Of a stretch of 64,000 bases of DNA, positions 19,267 through 33,146 are shown piece after piece. The stretch's first letter is position 1. Every line of letters begins with the position of its first letter. Position numbers and translations under genes: made by a program. A model generated the notes under the pieces. That model was not told the origin of the DNA. It searched no databases and was given only the letters and a program-made list of their open reading frames with translations. The DNA is from Primulina eburnea (Eukaryota > Streptophyta > Magnoliopsida > Lamiales > Gesneriaceae), in assembly GCF_022965805.1 (NCBI RefSeq), contig NC_133101.1, positions 17,641,054 through 17,705,053 of the forward strand, in the 5' to 3' direction.

Positions 19267-21987
19267 TTATGCTTCATCTAGAGTCCTACTTGCATAGTAT
19301 ATAGTGTGAAATACCTTGTTTAGTCTTTGGCCGACGACAACACCAACCGCAGTATCACTGGCATCGCACATGACCTCGAAAGGTAGATCCCAATCCGGTG
19401 CCACCAAGACAGGAGCCGTCACCAAGCGCTCCTTCAACTTCTCGTATGCCTGCAAACAATCTGAATTAAAATCAAAAGGCGCATCTTTCATGAGTAAAGA
19501 AGATGGAGGTTTTGCAATTTTAGAAAAATCTTTGATAAAACGCCGGTAGAAGCCGGCGTGGTCTAGAAAACTTCTAACTCCCTTTATGGACGCCGGAGGT
19601 GGTAAGTTCTTGATAACTTCAACTTTCGCCTTGTCCACCTCTATTCCGTGCTCCGAAATCTTGTGCCCTAGGACAATGCCCTCTTGTACCATGAAGTGGC
19701 ATTTTTCCCAATTAAGTACCAAATTCGTCTCATCGCATCTCTTCAACACCACCTTCAAATTCTGCAAACAATCATCAAAAGAAGAGCCAAATATCGAGAA
19801 GTCATCCATAAAAATTTCAAGAAACGTTTCTATCATGTCGTGAAATATAGCAGTCATGCATCGCTGAAAAGTGGCCGGCGCATTACACAAACCAAAGGGC
19901 ATTCGTCTAAAAGCAAAAGTGCCGTAAGGACAAGTGAAAGTGGTCTTCTCTTGGTCCTCCGGCGCAATCATAATTTGATTGTACCCTGAATACCCATCCA
20001 AAAAGCAATAAAATTCATGGCCCGCTAACCTTTCAAGCATTTGATCGATAAAGGGAAGGGGAAAGTGGTCTTTACGGGTGGCATCATTCAACTTCCTATA
20101 ATCTATGCACACACGCCAACCCGTAACAGTTCGAGTGGGAATCAACTCATTTTTTTCATTAGTAATAACAGTAATCCCACCCTTTTTAGGCACACATTGT
20201 ACAGGACTTACCCACGCACTATCAGAGATATGATAGATAATACCTGCATCCAGAAGTTTGATTGTTTCAGCTTTTACTACCTCTTGCATCTTTGGATTGA
20301 GTCTCCTTTGTGGTTGTGCTAGAGGTGAGTATTTATCTTCCATGAGAATTTTGTGCATGCAGATCGAAGGACTTATCCCTTTTATGTCCGAAACCTTCCA
20401 AGCGAATGCTCCTTTATGCTCCTTAAGGACTCCCAAGAGCTTACTCTCCATATCATCTGTCAAAGAAGAGGAAATAATAACAGGCAATCTATTATTTTCT
20501 CCTAAATATACGTACTTGAGATGTGGAGGTAGTGGTTTGAGCTCCAAAGTAGGTGGCTCCTCTAGGCTTGACTTTTGAGGCATTAAATCTTTTTTGTCTC
20601 CCAATTCCTCTAGTCTAAGCCTCACTTGCTTTCTCCAAGGTGGAATGGCATTCAAGTGAGCTACCATCTCCATCTCTTCCTCGTCTAGCTCGTCCTCCTG
20701 CTTTTCAGTTGTGAGAGTGACCTCTAATGGTTCCTTCAATCCATCCTGCACAAAATCACAAACGAGAGAATCTAAGACATCAATACGAAAACAACTATCA
20801 TTGTGCATTGTGTGCTTGAGAGTATTAAAGACATAAAAAATAATTTCTTCTTCTCCAACTCTCAGTCTCAATTTCCCTTCTTCAACATCAATCAGTGCTT
20901 TCCCTGTAGCCAGAAACGGTCTCCCTAGAATCAAAGGCATCTCTACATCTTCCTCCATGTCAAGTATCACAAAATCTGCAGGAAAAATAAACTTATCCAC
21001 TTTCACCAAAACATCTTCGATAATCCCACGTGGATATTTGACAGATCTGTCAGCCAGCTGCAGCAACATCCTAGTTGGCTTGGGTTCACCTAATCCCAGT
21101 CTCCTAAACACAGAAAAAGGCATCAGATTAATACTTGCACCAAGATCACATAGAGCTTTATGAAAATTAATGTCACCAATAATGCAAGGTATAGAGAAAC
21201 TCCCTGGATCTTTTTGCTTAGGAGGCATCTTGTTTTGAACTAAAGCGGAGCAATTTTCAGTCAAATTCACAGTCATATGATCTTCTAGCTTCCGCTTATT
21301 TGCTAAGATATCTTTCAAAAATTTTGCATAACTCGGCATATTCAATAAAGCATCAGCAAAAGGAATGTTAATGTGCAATTTTTTGAATATCTCAAGAAAT
21401 TTACCAAATTGTGCATCTAATTTAGCTTTCTTCATTGCTGCAGGAAAAGGTGGAGGGATAACAATTTTATTCTGTGCACTAGGTGTAGATGTAGAGTTAG
21501 AAGACTTACCTCCTCGATTTTCCACCTCATCCTCACCATGCTTGGTCTTTTCCTCATTAGACTCGAGTGCTTTTCCACTACGCAATTCCACCGCCTTCAC
21601 ATGTTCCCTTGGGTTAGTTTCCGTGTTGCTTGGCAAAGCGCCTTGCTCCCTATTAGCAATCAACTTAGCCAATTGTCCAATTTGAGTCTCTAACCCCTTG
21701 ATGGATGCATCTTGGTTCTGAAATCTCGTCTCTGTCGCAGAAATAAATTTAGTCATCATTTGCTCTAAATTAGACTTCTCCTCCCGAGGCGGTTCTGGCT
21801 TGAATCCTTGATGCATCCCATATTGTGGACCTCTTTGCTGGCGATTTTGGTTGTTTTGACCTCCCCATGAAAAGTTTGGGTGATTCCTCCATCCCGGATT
21901 ATATGTGTTCGAATAAGGGTCATTTCTTGGACGGTTCTGGAATCCCACTTGTTTTCCCGGTGCTCCCTCAGGCACATAGAATGGATT
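19267..21987 (-). pseudogene. Athila gag end, protease, reverse transcriptase, left unit
   Basis: An open stretch of 902 residues. It starts in the gag nucleocapsid part (NPGWRNHPNFSWGGQNN), then a long charged linker, the protease with CDLGASINLMPFSVF and LILGRPFLATG, and reverse transcriptase with VQCVPKKGG, WRVCIDYRKLNDATRKDHFP, FRRMPFGLCNAPATFQR and the catalytic FMDDFSIFG, then the start of RNase H (VMCDASDTAVGVVVGQ). A stop at 21988-21990 separates it from the upstream gag frame. Confidence 0.93.
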
Positions 21988-22935
21988 TCAATCTTGGCAA
22001 TCCTGCACGTCATGCTCACCCCCACATTTATCACAGAAAATTTCTTGCAGACGCATAGCCGACCCACTCGCACTCATCCCATCAATCTTTCTATTCAAAG
22101 CCTCTAACTGTGCTGTAACCGCCGACAGATCATTAACTTGATTAACTCCAGCACCTCGCCTCTGCCTATCAGACTGAGGGTGATAGCTACTAGCAGCCAT
22201 CTCCTCCAATAACTCATATCCTTCCTCAGCCGTTTTTCTCAGTAAGTTACCACATGCAGCAGCATCTATCATAGTACGGTTAGGAGTAAGCAGACCGTAA
22301 TAGAAAGTTTGAACAACTAACCCAAGAGGCAGCTCATGGTGTGGACATCTCCTCAACAAGTCCTTGTAGCGCTCTCATGCCTCATAAAGTGACTCTTGCT
22401 CATATTGAGCAAAAGTAGTAATGTCGGCTCTAAGCTTCATAGTCTTCGACGGAGGAAAGTACTTGATCAGGAATGCCTTTGCCATATCCTCCCATGTAGT
22501 AATAGACCCTACAGGCAAACAGTTTAACCACGACTTAGCTTTCTATCTTAGTGAAAATGGAAATAAACGCAAACGAACAGCATCATCAGATACGCCATTA
22601 AACTTAAAAGTATCACAAATTTCAAGAAAGTCAGCTATATGAGAATTAGGGTCGTCAAGTGCACTTCCCCCAAATTGGACAGTGTTCTGAATCATCTGAA
22701 TGATAGCTGGCTTGATCTCAAACTGATTAGCTCGGATGACTGGTCTTATGATGCTTGGACGTGATCCATCAAGAGACGGCTGTGCATAATCCATCATCGG
22801 TATACGCCTTGGCTCCTCTCTGTGTTGCTCTTCTTCCATTCTTTCCTTTGCTCTTTGCTGCTGTAGTCGACGTCTCGCTGTGCGTTCAATCTCGGGATCA
22901 AAAGGCTCAAGCTTAAACTCGAGTGATCTTCGCAT
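21988..22935 (-). pseudogene. Athila gag, left unit
   Basis: Start taken at 22935 (MRRSLEF), since Athila gag proteins open this way and an upstream Met at 22974 lies in unrelated leader. It contains FGGSALDDPNSHIADFLEICDTFK, the core of the retrotransposon gag domain, then SWLNCLPVGSITTWEDMAKAF and one CCHC-like box (CDKCGGEHDVQDC). Three stops interrupt it, at 22543-22545, 22375-22377 and 21988-21990. All three are also in the right unit, so they predate the duplication. Confidence 0.9.
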
Positions 22936-23036
22936 GCACCTCGAGAAAGATCTGCAACCAAATGAGAGTATCAAATAACAATAAAATAAATAATACTAAA
23001 GAGTTTAATGAAAAATAAAAAGTTGTGAATCAACAG

Positions 23037-23054
23037 TCCCCGGCAACGGCGCCA
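23037..23054 (-). promoter_or_regulatory. Athila primer-binding site (tRNA-Asp), left unit
   Basis: Minus-strand TGGCGCCGTTGCCGGGGA is fully complementary to 18 bases at the 3' end of plant tRNA-Asp. Six bases separate it from the LTR at 23061. tRNA-Asp priming is typical of Athila. Confidence 0.95.
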
Positions 23055-23060
23055 AAAACT

Positions 23061-24464
23061 TGATCGAACGAAACTTGCACAGTGAATAGTCCTAAAATTT
23101 ATTTTATAATTGAAAGCTCGATTTAAATATCGCAAGTGCACGATAGTCAAGTTATAGTAAACGTAAGTGAATACGAGTATCGATCCACGAGGACTGTGTT
23201 ACACTATTTTTATTTTCACGTAAAAATTCTTTAGTAACGATAAAATGATTGGATGATTAAACTAATGTAACTGAAACAACTAAAACTATTAAAATGCAAG
23301 GAAAACGTATTCAAGCAATCAATGATTAATTTGGATTAAATTAAATGAGAAATGAATTTGTTGGGAATTATCAGTTCACCTACCACTCGTGTTTAAATAA
23401 TTACACTCAACTTTTACTCGTGCATTCGACGGAATTCCCTAGACTAATTAATATATTCTGTCGAGCTATATTAATACTAATCATAAACATGCAGTAATAA
23501 GTGTCCTCAATTATTTAACAGTTCAAAATCGCATTACGTTCTATGGAATCCACTAGCTTTCATCCGGGTGAACTATCGCTATCGACACGTATCCAATTCC
23601 GTATATCTACTAAAATTGTAAATCTACGGTTTATACTATTTGATTCTATTGTTAATTATTCTCTCGATATCATCAACAATACGAAATAATCAAAGGAAGT
23701 TAGCTAGGCTTCGATTGAAACAAGAAAGAATAATATTATAAACAAATCACTAATAAAAACTGTCGATAAATAATGTTAAACAACGAGTACGGAGTAGGAT
23801 CCCCTTCAATCCCAACAAATCTAGAGTTTAGCTACTAAAATTCATAATAAAAAACCAACAACAATCTAAGAATTAAAAACTGAATAATGAAAATACTAAA
23901 GATGACGACGGATGACGGCCACGCGTGGAAATCTCGAAGTCTTCGAAATCTCCTTTGCTCCTAGCCTTCCTCCCAAGAAAAAGTGATGAAAATAATGATG
24001 ATCCCCGAAAAAACGGCGCCCCTCGTGTCTCCTAGGTCTATGGTGTAGGATAGAGTCCACAAAAAGTGAAACAAATCTTTTCAAATCTCGCGGCTCGCTA
24101 GGGCGGTCAAAAGTGTCCGCCCTAGCGAGAGGTTCTCGCAGAAAATTCCTCGGCCATGTCCCTGGGTTCGCTGGGGCGGTCACTTTTGACCGCCCTAGCG
24201 AGACGCTTGCGCAACAACTCCTCGGCCAGACCAACATGCTCGCTGGGGCGGTCACTTTTGACCGCCCGAGCGAGGCGTTCTCGATTCTTTGGCACATATT
24301 CTCCCATTTTTTGGGAGAATCCTACAAAATAACCACCAACACACGAGATCAGTTGCATGCTAAATAATGCTAAAAAAATGCTAAATTAAACTAAAACAAA
24401 CTAATATGATGCATGAATGCGACTCAAAACCAACACTAAAAACACGTAAAAACGAGTCCTATCA
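23061..24464 (-). repeat. Athila LTR 2 (shared middle LTR)
   Basis: 1404 bp. Has a primer site on its left and a polypurine tract on its right (24465-24477), so it does double duty. No target duplication is visible on either side. Palindromes at 24094-24274. Confidence 0.95.
24094..24274. repeat. Athila palindrome array in LTR 2
   Basis: Same three inverted repeats as LTR 1; the third has one changed base (GCCCGAGCG). Confidence 0.93.
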
Positions 24465-25774
24465 ACCCCCTCATACTAACCTTTTGCTCGCCCTCGAGTA
24501 AAATAGGTTAAAGCACGAGATTCTAAACAACTTCAACAAACACAAAAAGAACTCAAACAAGAAAGAAACCAACACAAGTAAATGTCAATGGTGAGTTAAC
24601 AACGTTTATGTTCATGCTTCAGTTTACTTTCCCACTACCAATCATAATCAAGTCAAATCGCCAACGAATACTCATTCTCATCTACACATAAATCTCGACA
24701 CTAATTTGAACACGTGTGTGTGTCATGATGGGTCTAGTCATTCGTACTTCCAATAGATCAATTATCAAATCATGCGAGTCACTCAATTAACACTTCAATA
24801 CAAGTCTCACTAGCATGCATCCCCGTGTCCATTTATCACTAGCCATAAATTAAACTTTATTCAACTTTTAAGTGCAGATAAGGGTGTCGAAAAGAAGGAA
24901 AATAAGCTCAAGTGGCTAAAAGTTGGGAGTACACCGATCATTTTCATTGTGCAATCGTCAAGACTTTTCGTCTGACTTTCCTCATCTCCTTACATCTCCA
25001 ACTTTTAGCCTAGGAATAGAATTTAATTCCTTTTATTTAGGCTCCCCCTCACCTTACATCTCCTTCTTTTTTTTTTCTCTTTTTCTTCTTTTTTTTTTTT
25101 TGAATGCACAATTTTCACACATGTACTCCCTAGGCTAAGAATATAATATAACTTTGGATTTCAGCCGGTTGGGAGTATGATCTTTTAATTAGTGCATTGG
25201 AAAGGAGGTACAAGTAAAGTTCAAGGCAAATCAGATGTTCTCATTCAAGGTCCCAATTAGCGACAACGACTTATTTTCACGGGTTTACATGCTAAATCAA
25301 CTCATAAATGATGCCTTTCAAGTTAACCACACAAAACCTTCAAATTTCACCATTATTTCTACAAAATTCTAGTCCCCACACATGTGTGCTCAAAAAGTTC
25401 AAACTTTGTACCAAAATTCATGCTTTGACAATAACGAGTATCATTCACGAAGTGACCCAACCAATACTTTTGTAAACTATCAATTCACCACATTCATTGG
25501 CTCATAAACTATGTCTTCTCACCATAAACGACACCAAACAAAAGAAATGCAACGAAACTAAACCAATTAACTAGACAAATGCAACGAAACTAAATCAATT
25601 AACTAAACAAACAAAACAATCTACCCCCCTCATACTAGAGTTGTGCAATGCCCTCATTGCACAAAACGAAACAAACACTAAAAACATAAAAAACTCATGA
25701 ATGCAAATGCAATGACAGAATAAGCAAAAATAGAAAAAAATAAAAAAGAAAGGGGAAACAGTAAACTCCCCTGG
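24465..25774 (-). other. Athila polypurine tract and 3' non-coding region, right unit
   Basis: Begins with the polypurine tract (24465-24477) and includes the second polypurine-like tract (25622-25636). Apart from a 2-bp deletion and a few substitutions it equals 14368-15678. No gene seen. Confidence 0.75.
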
Positions 25775-27063
25775 TCAGAAATCATCCTCCTCGTCATGCT
25801 CAGGCGGTGGGACTCCCTCGTCAGCAGGTGGCGGCATAGGATAATGGTACTGAAACTGGAAGGGTGGCGGGTATGCGGGTGGAGGTGGCTGGCCGGAAGT
25901 GTCGATGCCCAAATGAGAGGAGATCCCATGCACCAGGTATTCAATGTTCTGAATGTGAGCTTGATTAACTGCCTGGTACTGGTTCTGATAAGTGGCCCAA
26001 GCGCCCAATTCGGCGACGCGATCTCGAATGGCCCGACGGCGTGGCTGCGGAGGTGGAGGAGCATGTCCTACGACCGGAGGTGGTTGGGCCGCTCGCCCAA
26101 GATGGAAAAATACCTCATCGGGCAGCTCAGCCTGCCTCTTCTCCCTCTTGGATGTATATAGAGCCTCGTCAATGGATCTCATCGGCGGTAGCCACTCATC
26201 ATCAGCTGCAAAAATTACCCCCGCTCGGGCACATAGCTCAGTCACGATCGTCGGGAAATAGAAAGCCAAATTACTACTATCAATACAAATGGTAAGCTGG
26301 CCGAAAATGAGCCTGCCCACATCAATCACCATCCCAGTATATATGGCATACAGAACAACCGCCCGCTCAAGCTGCACATCACTCGTATGCCCGACCGGCA
26401 TCAATCTCTTCGACAAGAAGGCATACCACAATGCCGCATCCACATGCAAAATTTTTTCCAAAAAGACCGTATACGTCCACGGTTGTTTCCACGTGGTGCC
26501 CGGATAACAGAGTGTTTGAATGATCAACTCATAATCCGGGTTAAGTACCCACGCCTGAAACACCGAATCGTCCACCGACGATAAACCCAACAAGTCATTG
26601 ATAGTCTTTGAATCATACGGGACTAGACGTCCCCTCACAGATGCCTTATGCTCACTCCCCTCCGGAGCATTGGCATAAAATTCACGCACAACCGGAACCA
26701 CCGCTGCATTCGGTTGTGCTAAAAAATTATTCCACCCTCTTCCCGCTACTAGGACTTCCGGAAATTGATTGATAACAAATGAACTAAATCCTCGCTCAGG
26801 GATCGGTTTCCTATGTAGTTTCGCATGCCCAACCTCTCCCTAGCCTTCTCATTCACAAACATAGACGGAGTCGAACGAGAACTAGAGGCACCGTGAGTTA
26901 CCTTAGACTTTTTTGGGTGCCATGTCGAAAGTGGAGTGCAAAAATCTGAAGTCACCGGAAAATTTTTGAAGTTCGCCGGAGATTGTCGCCGGAATCCGTG
27001 GAAGATGACCGGAGTGGAAAAAAATTGTAGTCTAAATGCTTCCGGGTGGATTGTAGAAACCAA
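25775..27063 (-). pseudogene. Athila third ORF, right unit
   Basis: Same as 15679-16967 with isolated changes, for example Asp/Glu in the acidic tail (EEDDF against KEDDF). The five-base frame break near 26821 is shared. CGA is kept where the left unit has TGA, so the frame reads further upstream (PIPERGFSSF) here. Confidence 0.8.
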
Positions 27064-27205
27064 GATCGAGTCTTTTCCCTGAAAAAATCACAAAATAAGA
27101 AGATTTGAGCATAAAAGATGGAGGAGGCGCCGATTTTTTGTTGGAAGAGAGGTAGGGTTCGAAGTGGAGATGAGAGGAAAAGAATTTTTTTTATAGTCTG
27201 CGCGA

Positions 27206-27553
27206 CTCGCTAGGGCGGTCAAAAGTGTCCGCCCTAGCGAGTGGTTTTCGGCGAACAATTATTTGAAACATACGAGTGCTCGCTGGGGCGGTCAGTTTTG
27301 ACCGCCATAGCGAGGCGTTCTCGCCAACAATTTATTTTTTAAAAATTATCCCTCGCGGGGGCGGTCAAAAGTGACCGCCCTGGCGAGGAGTTTTCGTTTT
27401 AAAAAATATATATATAAATATATTTTTTTTTTGAAAAAAAATCTCTCGCGGGGGCGGTCAAAAGTGACCGCCCTAGCGAGGCGTTTTCAGCGACTATGAA
27501 TTTGCAAAATGCGAGGGCTCGATGGGGTGGTCGGTTTTGACCGCTCTAGCGAG
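27206..27553. repeat. Athila palindrome array, right unit
   Basis: Five inverted repeats matching 17111-17459. The last has two arm changes (CTCGAT and CCGCTC) that weaken pairing. Confidence 0.92.
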
Positions 27554-27729
27554 ACATTCTCGAAAAAAAAGAATATAAAAAAAATAAAAATAAAAACAAT
27601 GAATGCCATGCCATGCAACTACCTAAATGCAAATGATGCGATTAATGAATAAAGGAAAAAGATAAAATCAAAATAGGGAGTAGAAGTAGTTCTCAATTTA
27701 CAGTCTAGAAGCTCGACTTTTGGCATGTC

Positions 27730-29352
27730 TCAGTTCGAATTTTCTTGGAACCGGGTGATTCCAAGTTGTGGCTCAACTATGCCACCCATGTAGTGCTTCA
27801 GTTGCTGTGCATTGACCGTGAAGGTCCCGTCTTTTCCATCGTGTAATTCTACAGCTCCCGATGGGTAAACTCTGGCAATCACGAATGGACCAGACCATCG
27901 CGACTTCAACTTTCCGGGAAATAATCGCAACCGGGAGTTGTAGAGCAGAACATTTTCACCTTCCTTGAATTCCCTCTCGATGATCCGCTTGTCATGAGCC
28001 TTCTTGGTCTTCTCTTTGTAGGTTAGTACGAGATCATATGCTAGATTTCGGAATTCCTCCAACTGATCGAGTTGAAGCAAACGTCGTTCCCCTGCATCAG
28101 CAAAGTTAAAGTTTAGTGCTTTTGTTGCCCAATATGACCGATGCTCTAACTCTACCGGTAAGTGACATGCTTTACCAAACAATAATCTGTACGGTGTCGT
28201 GCCTATTGGTGTTTTGAAAGCAGTCCTATATGCCCAAAGAGCATCATCTAACCTCGCCGACCAATCTTTCCTACTGACACCTACCACTTTCTCTAAAATG
28301 CGCTTGATCTCTCGATTCGAGACTTCCACTTGACCACTTGTCTGGGGGTGATATGGGGTAGAGATCTTGTGTGTGACACCGTATTTGCTCAAAAGTTTTT
28401 CAAATAATTTGTTGCAAAAATGGGTGCCACCATCACTAATGATTGCTCGTGGTGTTCCAAATCTGTTAAAAATGTTTTTCTTTAAAAATTTTAGAACCAC
28501 TTGAGCATCATTAGTGGCGTATGCTTCCGCCTCTACCCACTTAGACACATAATCCACCGCAACCAAAATGTATTTTTTTGTGAAAGAACTGGGAAACGGT
28601 CCCTTGAAGTCTATCCCCCACACATCAAAAACCTTACACTCAATGATATTATTTAAAGGCATTTCATGACGGTTCGAGATGTTACCTGACCGCTGGCATT
28701 TATCACATGCAAGCACATAAGAACGAGCATCTTTAAAGAGGGTTGGCCAATAGAAGCCACATTCGAGTACCTTAGATGCCGTCCTCGTTGGTCCAAAGTG
28801 ACCACCTACCTCACGGTCATGGCAATGGTTGAGGATTTGCCCAAACTCTTCCTCTGCGACACATCTCCGAATCATGGCATCTGCACAAATTCTGAACAAG
28901 AAAGGTTCCTCCCAAAAATAATACTTCACGTCCGAAAAGAATTTCTTTCTTTGGTGAAATGTTAAATTTGGGGGGGGGGGGGTTGAGCCTGTAACAAGAA
29001 AATTTGCAAAATTTGCATACCATGGACAATTTTTCACCTCAAACAACTGCTCATCTGGAAACCAATCATTAATCGCATCATTCACACAATCATCACTGAT
29101 AAATTCTAATCTAGACAAATGATCCGCAACCACATTCTCAACACCCTTCTTATCTTTTATTTCCACATCATATTCTTGCAATAATAAAATCCACCGAAGT
29201 AAGCGTGGCTTGGCATCTTTCTTGGCAAGTAAATATTTAAGGGCAGAGTGATCAGTAAACACAGTTACTTTCGACAAAACAAGGTATGAGTGGAACTTGT
29301 CAAGTGCAAACACTACTGCAAGTAACTCTTTTTCAGTGGTGGCATAATTTAA
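27730..29352 (-). pseudogene. Athila RNase H end and integrase, right unit
   Basis: Integrase frame of 527 residues from 29313. It differs from the left unit by three fewer prolines (13 G in place of 22, plus 28970-28982) and by point changes, including WGIDFKGPF and VEVSNREIK next to catalytic residues. The upstream TAA at 29353-29355 is shared with the left unit. Confidence 0.92.
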
Positions 29353-32073
29353 TTATGCTTCATCTAGAGTCCTACTTGCATAGTATATAGTGTGAAATAC
29401 CTTGTTTAGTCTTTGGCCGACGACAACACCAACCGCAGTATCACTGGCATCGCACATGACCTCGAAAGGTAGATCCCAATCCGGTGCCACCAAGACAGGA
29501 GCCGTCACCAAGCGCTCCTTCAACTTCTCGTATGCCTGCAAACAATCTGAATTAAAATCAAAAGGCGCATCTTTCATGAGTAAAGAAGATGGAGGTTTTG
29601 CAATTTTAGAAAAATCTTTGATAAAACGCCGGTAGAAGCCGGCGTTGCCTAGAAAACTTCTAACTCCCTTTATGGACGCCGGAGGTGGTAAGTTCTTGAT
29701 AACTTCAACTTTCGCCTTGTCCACCTCTATTCCGTGCTCCGAAATCTTGTGCCCTAGGACAATGCCCTCTTGTACCATGAAGTGGCATTTTTCCCAATTA
29801 AGTACCAAATTCGTCTCATCGCATCTCTTCAACACCACCTTCAAATTCTGCAAACAATCATCAAAAGAAGAGCCAAATATCGAGAAGTCATCCATAAAAA
29901 TTTCAAGAAACGTTTCTATCATGTCGTGAAATATAGCAGTCATGCATCGCTGAAAAGTGGCCGGCGCATTACACAAACCAAAGGGCATTCGTCTAAAAGC
30001 AAAAGTGCCGTAAGGACAAGTGAAAGTGGTCTTCTCTTGGTCCTCCGGCGCAATCATAATTTGATTGTACCCTGAATACCCATCCAAAAAGCAATAAAAT
30101 TCATGGCCCGCTAACCTTTCAAGCATTTGATCGATAAAGGGAAGGGGAAAGTGGTCTTTACGGGTGGCATCATTCAACTTCCTATAATCTATGCACACAC
30201 GCCAACCCGTAACAGTTCGAGTGGGAATCAACTCATTTTTTTCATTAGTAATAACAGTAATCCCACCCTTTTTAGGCACACATTGTACAGGACTTACCCA
30301 CGCACTATCAGAGATAGGATAGATAATACCTGCATCCAGAAGTTTGATTGTTTCAGCTTTTACTACCTCTTGCATCTTTGGATTGAGTCTCCTTTGTGGT
30401 TGTGCTAGAGGTGAGTATTTATCTTCCATGAGAATTTTGTGCATGCAGATCGAAGGACTTATCCCTTTTATGTCCGAAACCTTCCAAGCGAATGCTCCTT
30501 TATGCTCCTTAAGGACTCCCAAGAGCTTACTCTCCATATCATCTGTCAAAGAAGAGGAAATAATAACAGGAAATCTATTATTTTCTCCTAAATATACGTA
30601 CTTGAGATGTGGAGGTAGTGGTTTGAGCTCCAAAGTAGGTGGCTCCTCTAGGCTTGACTTTTGAGGCATTAAATCTTTTTTGTCTCCCAATTCCTCTAGT
30701 CTAAGCCTCACTTGCTTTCTCCAAGGTGGAATGGCATTCAAGTGAGCTACCATCTCCATCTCTTCCTCGTCTAGCTCGTCCTCCTGCTTTTCAGTTGTGA
30801 GAGTGACCTCTAATGGTTCCTTCAATCCATCCTGCACAAAATCACAAACGAGAGAATCTAAGACATCAATACGAAAACAACTATCATTGTGCATTGTGTG
30901 CTTGAGAGTATTAAAGACATAAAAAATAATTTCTTCTTCTCCAACTCTCAGTCTCAATTTCCCTTCTTCAACATCAATCAGTGCTTTCCCTGTAGCCAGA
31001 AACGGTCTCCCTAGAATCAAAGGCATCTCTACATCTTCCTCCATGTCAAGTATCACAAAATCTGCAGGAAAAATAAACTTATCCACTTTCACCAAAACAT
31101 CTTCGATAATCCCACGTGGATATTTGACAGATCTGTCAGCCAGCTGCAGCAACATCCTAGTTGGCTTGGGTTCACCTAATCCCAGTCTCCTAAACACAGA
31201 AAAAGGCATCAGATTAATACTTGCACCAAGATCACATAGAGCTTTATGAAAATTAATGTCACCAATAATGCAAGGTATAGAGAAACTCCCTGGATCTTTT
31301 TGCTTAAGAGGCATCTTGTTTTGAACTAAAGCGGAGCAATTTTCAGTCAAATTCACAGTCATATGATCTTCTAGCTTCCGCTTATTTGCTAAGATATCTT
31401 TCAAAAATTTTGCATAACTCGGCATATTCAATAAAGCATCAGCAAAAGGACTGTTAATGTGCAATTTTTTGAATATCTCAAGAAATTTACCAAATTGTGC
31501 ATCTAATTTAGCTTTCTTCATTGCTGCAGGAAAAGGTGGAGGGATAACAATTTTATTCTGTGCACTAGGTGTAGATGTAGAGTTAGAAGACTTACCTCCT
31601 CGATTTTCCACCTCATCCTCACCATGCTTGGTCTTTTCCTCATTAGACTCGAGTGCTTTTCCACTACGCAATTCCACCGCCTTCACATGTTCCCTTGGGT
31701 TAGTTTCCGTGTTGCTTGGCAAAGCGCCTTGCTCCCTATTAGCAATCAACTTAGCCAATTATCCAATTTGAGTCTCTAACCCCTTGATGGATGCATCTTG
31801 GTTCTGAAATCTCGTCTTTGTCGCAGAAATAAATTTAGTCATCATTTGCTCTAAATTAGACTTCTCCTCCCGAGGCGGTTCTGGCTTGAATCCTTGATGC
31901 ATCCCATATTGTGGACCTCTTTGCTGGCGATTTTGGTTGTTTTGACCTCCCCATGAAAAGTTTGGGTGATTCCTCCATCCCGGATTATATGTGTTCGAAT
32001 AAGGGTCATTTCTTGGACGGTTCTGGAATCCCACTTGTTTTCCCGGTGCTCCCTCAGGCACATAGAATGGATT
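29353..32073 (-). pseudogene. Athila gag end, protease, reverse transcriptase, right unit
   Basis: As 19267-21987, with one extra TAA at 31759-31761 (Gln codon CAA in the left unit), so the open stretch is split into 100 and 801 residues. Protease and RT motifs are unchanged. Confidence 0.93.
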
Positions 32074-33021
32074 TCAATCTTGGCAATCCTGCACGTCATG
32101 CTCACCCCCACATTTATCACAGAAAATTTCTTGCAGACGCATAGCCGACCCACTCGCACTCATCCCATCAATCTTTCTATTCAAAGCCTCTAACTGTGCT
32201 GTAACCGCCGACAGATCATTAACTTGATTAACTCCAGCACCTCGCCTCTGCCTATCAGACTGAGGGTGATAGCTACTAGCAGCCATCTCCTCCAATAACT
32301 CATATCCTTCCTCAGCCGTTTTTCTCAGTAAGTTACCACATGCAGCAGCATCTATCATAGTACGGTTAGGAGTAAGCAGACCGTAATAGAAAGTTTGAAC
32401 AACTAACCCAAGAGGCAGCTCATGGTGTGGACATCTCCTCAACAAGTCCTTGTAGCGCTCTCATGCCTCATAAAGTGACTCTTGCTCATATTGAGCAAAA
32501 GTAGTAATGTCGGCTCTAAGCTTCATAGTCTTCGACGGAGGAAAGTACTTGATCAGGAATGCCTTTGCCATATCCTCCCATGTAGTAATAGACCCTACAG
32601 GCAAACAGTTTAACCACGACTTAGCTTTCTATCTTAGTGAAAATGGAAATAAACGCAAACGAACAGCATCATCAGATACGCCATTAAACTTAAAAGTATC
32701 ACAAATTTCAAGAAAGTCAGCTATATGAGAATTAGGGTCGTCAAGTGCACTTCCCCCAAATTGGACAGTGTTCTGAATCATCTGAATGATAGCTGGCTTG
32801 ATCTCAAACTGATTAGCTCGGATGACTGGTCTTATGATGCTTGGACGTGATCCATCAAGAGACGGCTGTGCATAATCCATCATCGGTATACGCCTTGGAT
32901 CCTCTCTGTGTTGCTCTTCTTCCATTCTTTCCTTTGCTCTTTGCTGCTGTAGTCGACGTCTCGCTGTGCGTTCAATCTCGGGATCAAAAGGCTCAAGCTT
33001 AAACTCGAGTGATCTTCGCAT
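32074..33021 (-). pseudogene. Athila gag, right unit
   Basis: Start at 33021. Shares all three stops of the left unit (32629-32631, 32461-32463, 32074-32076). One visible residue change, HREDPRR against HREEPRR. Confidence 0.9.
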
Positions 33022-33122
33022 GCACCTCGAGAAAGATCTGCAACCAAATGAGAGTATCAAATAACAATAAAATAAATAATACTAAAGAGTTTAATGAAAA
33101 ATAAAAAGTTGTGAATCAACAG

Positions 33123-33140
33123 TCCCCGGCAACGGCGCCA
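33123..33140 (-). promoter_or_regulatory. Athila primer-binding site (tRNA-Asp), right unit
   Basis: Identical 18-base match and six-base spacer to LTR 3 at 33147. Confidence 0.95.
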
Positions 33141-33146
33141 AAAACT

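Noticed and set aside
19316..21685. Several plus-strand open frames of 70-106 codons across Athila pol
   Set aside because: Antisense shadows of gag-pol; repeated identically in the right unit (29402-31771), with no domain.
23037..23054. Possible tRNA-Asp gene
   Set aside because: Only the 3' end complement is present beside an LTR; no cloverleaf upstream.
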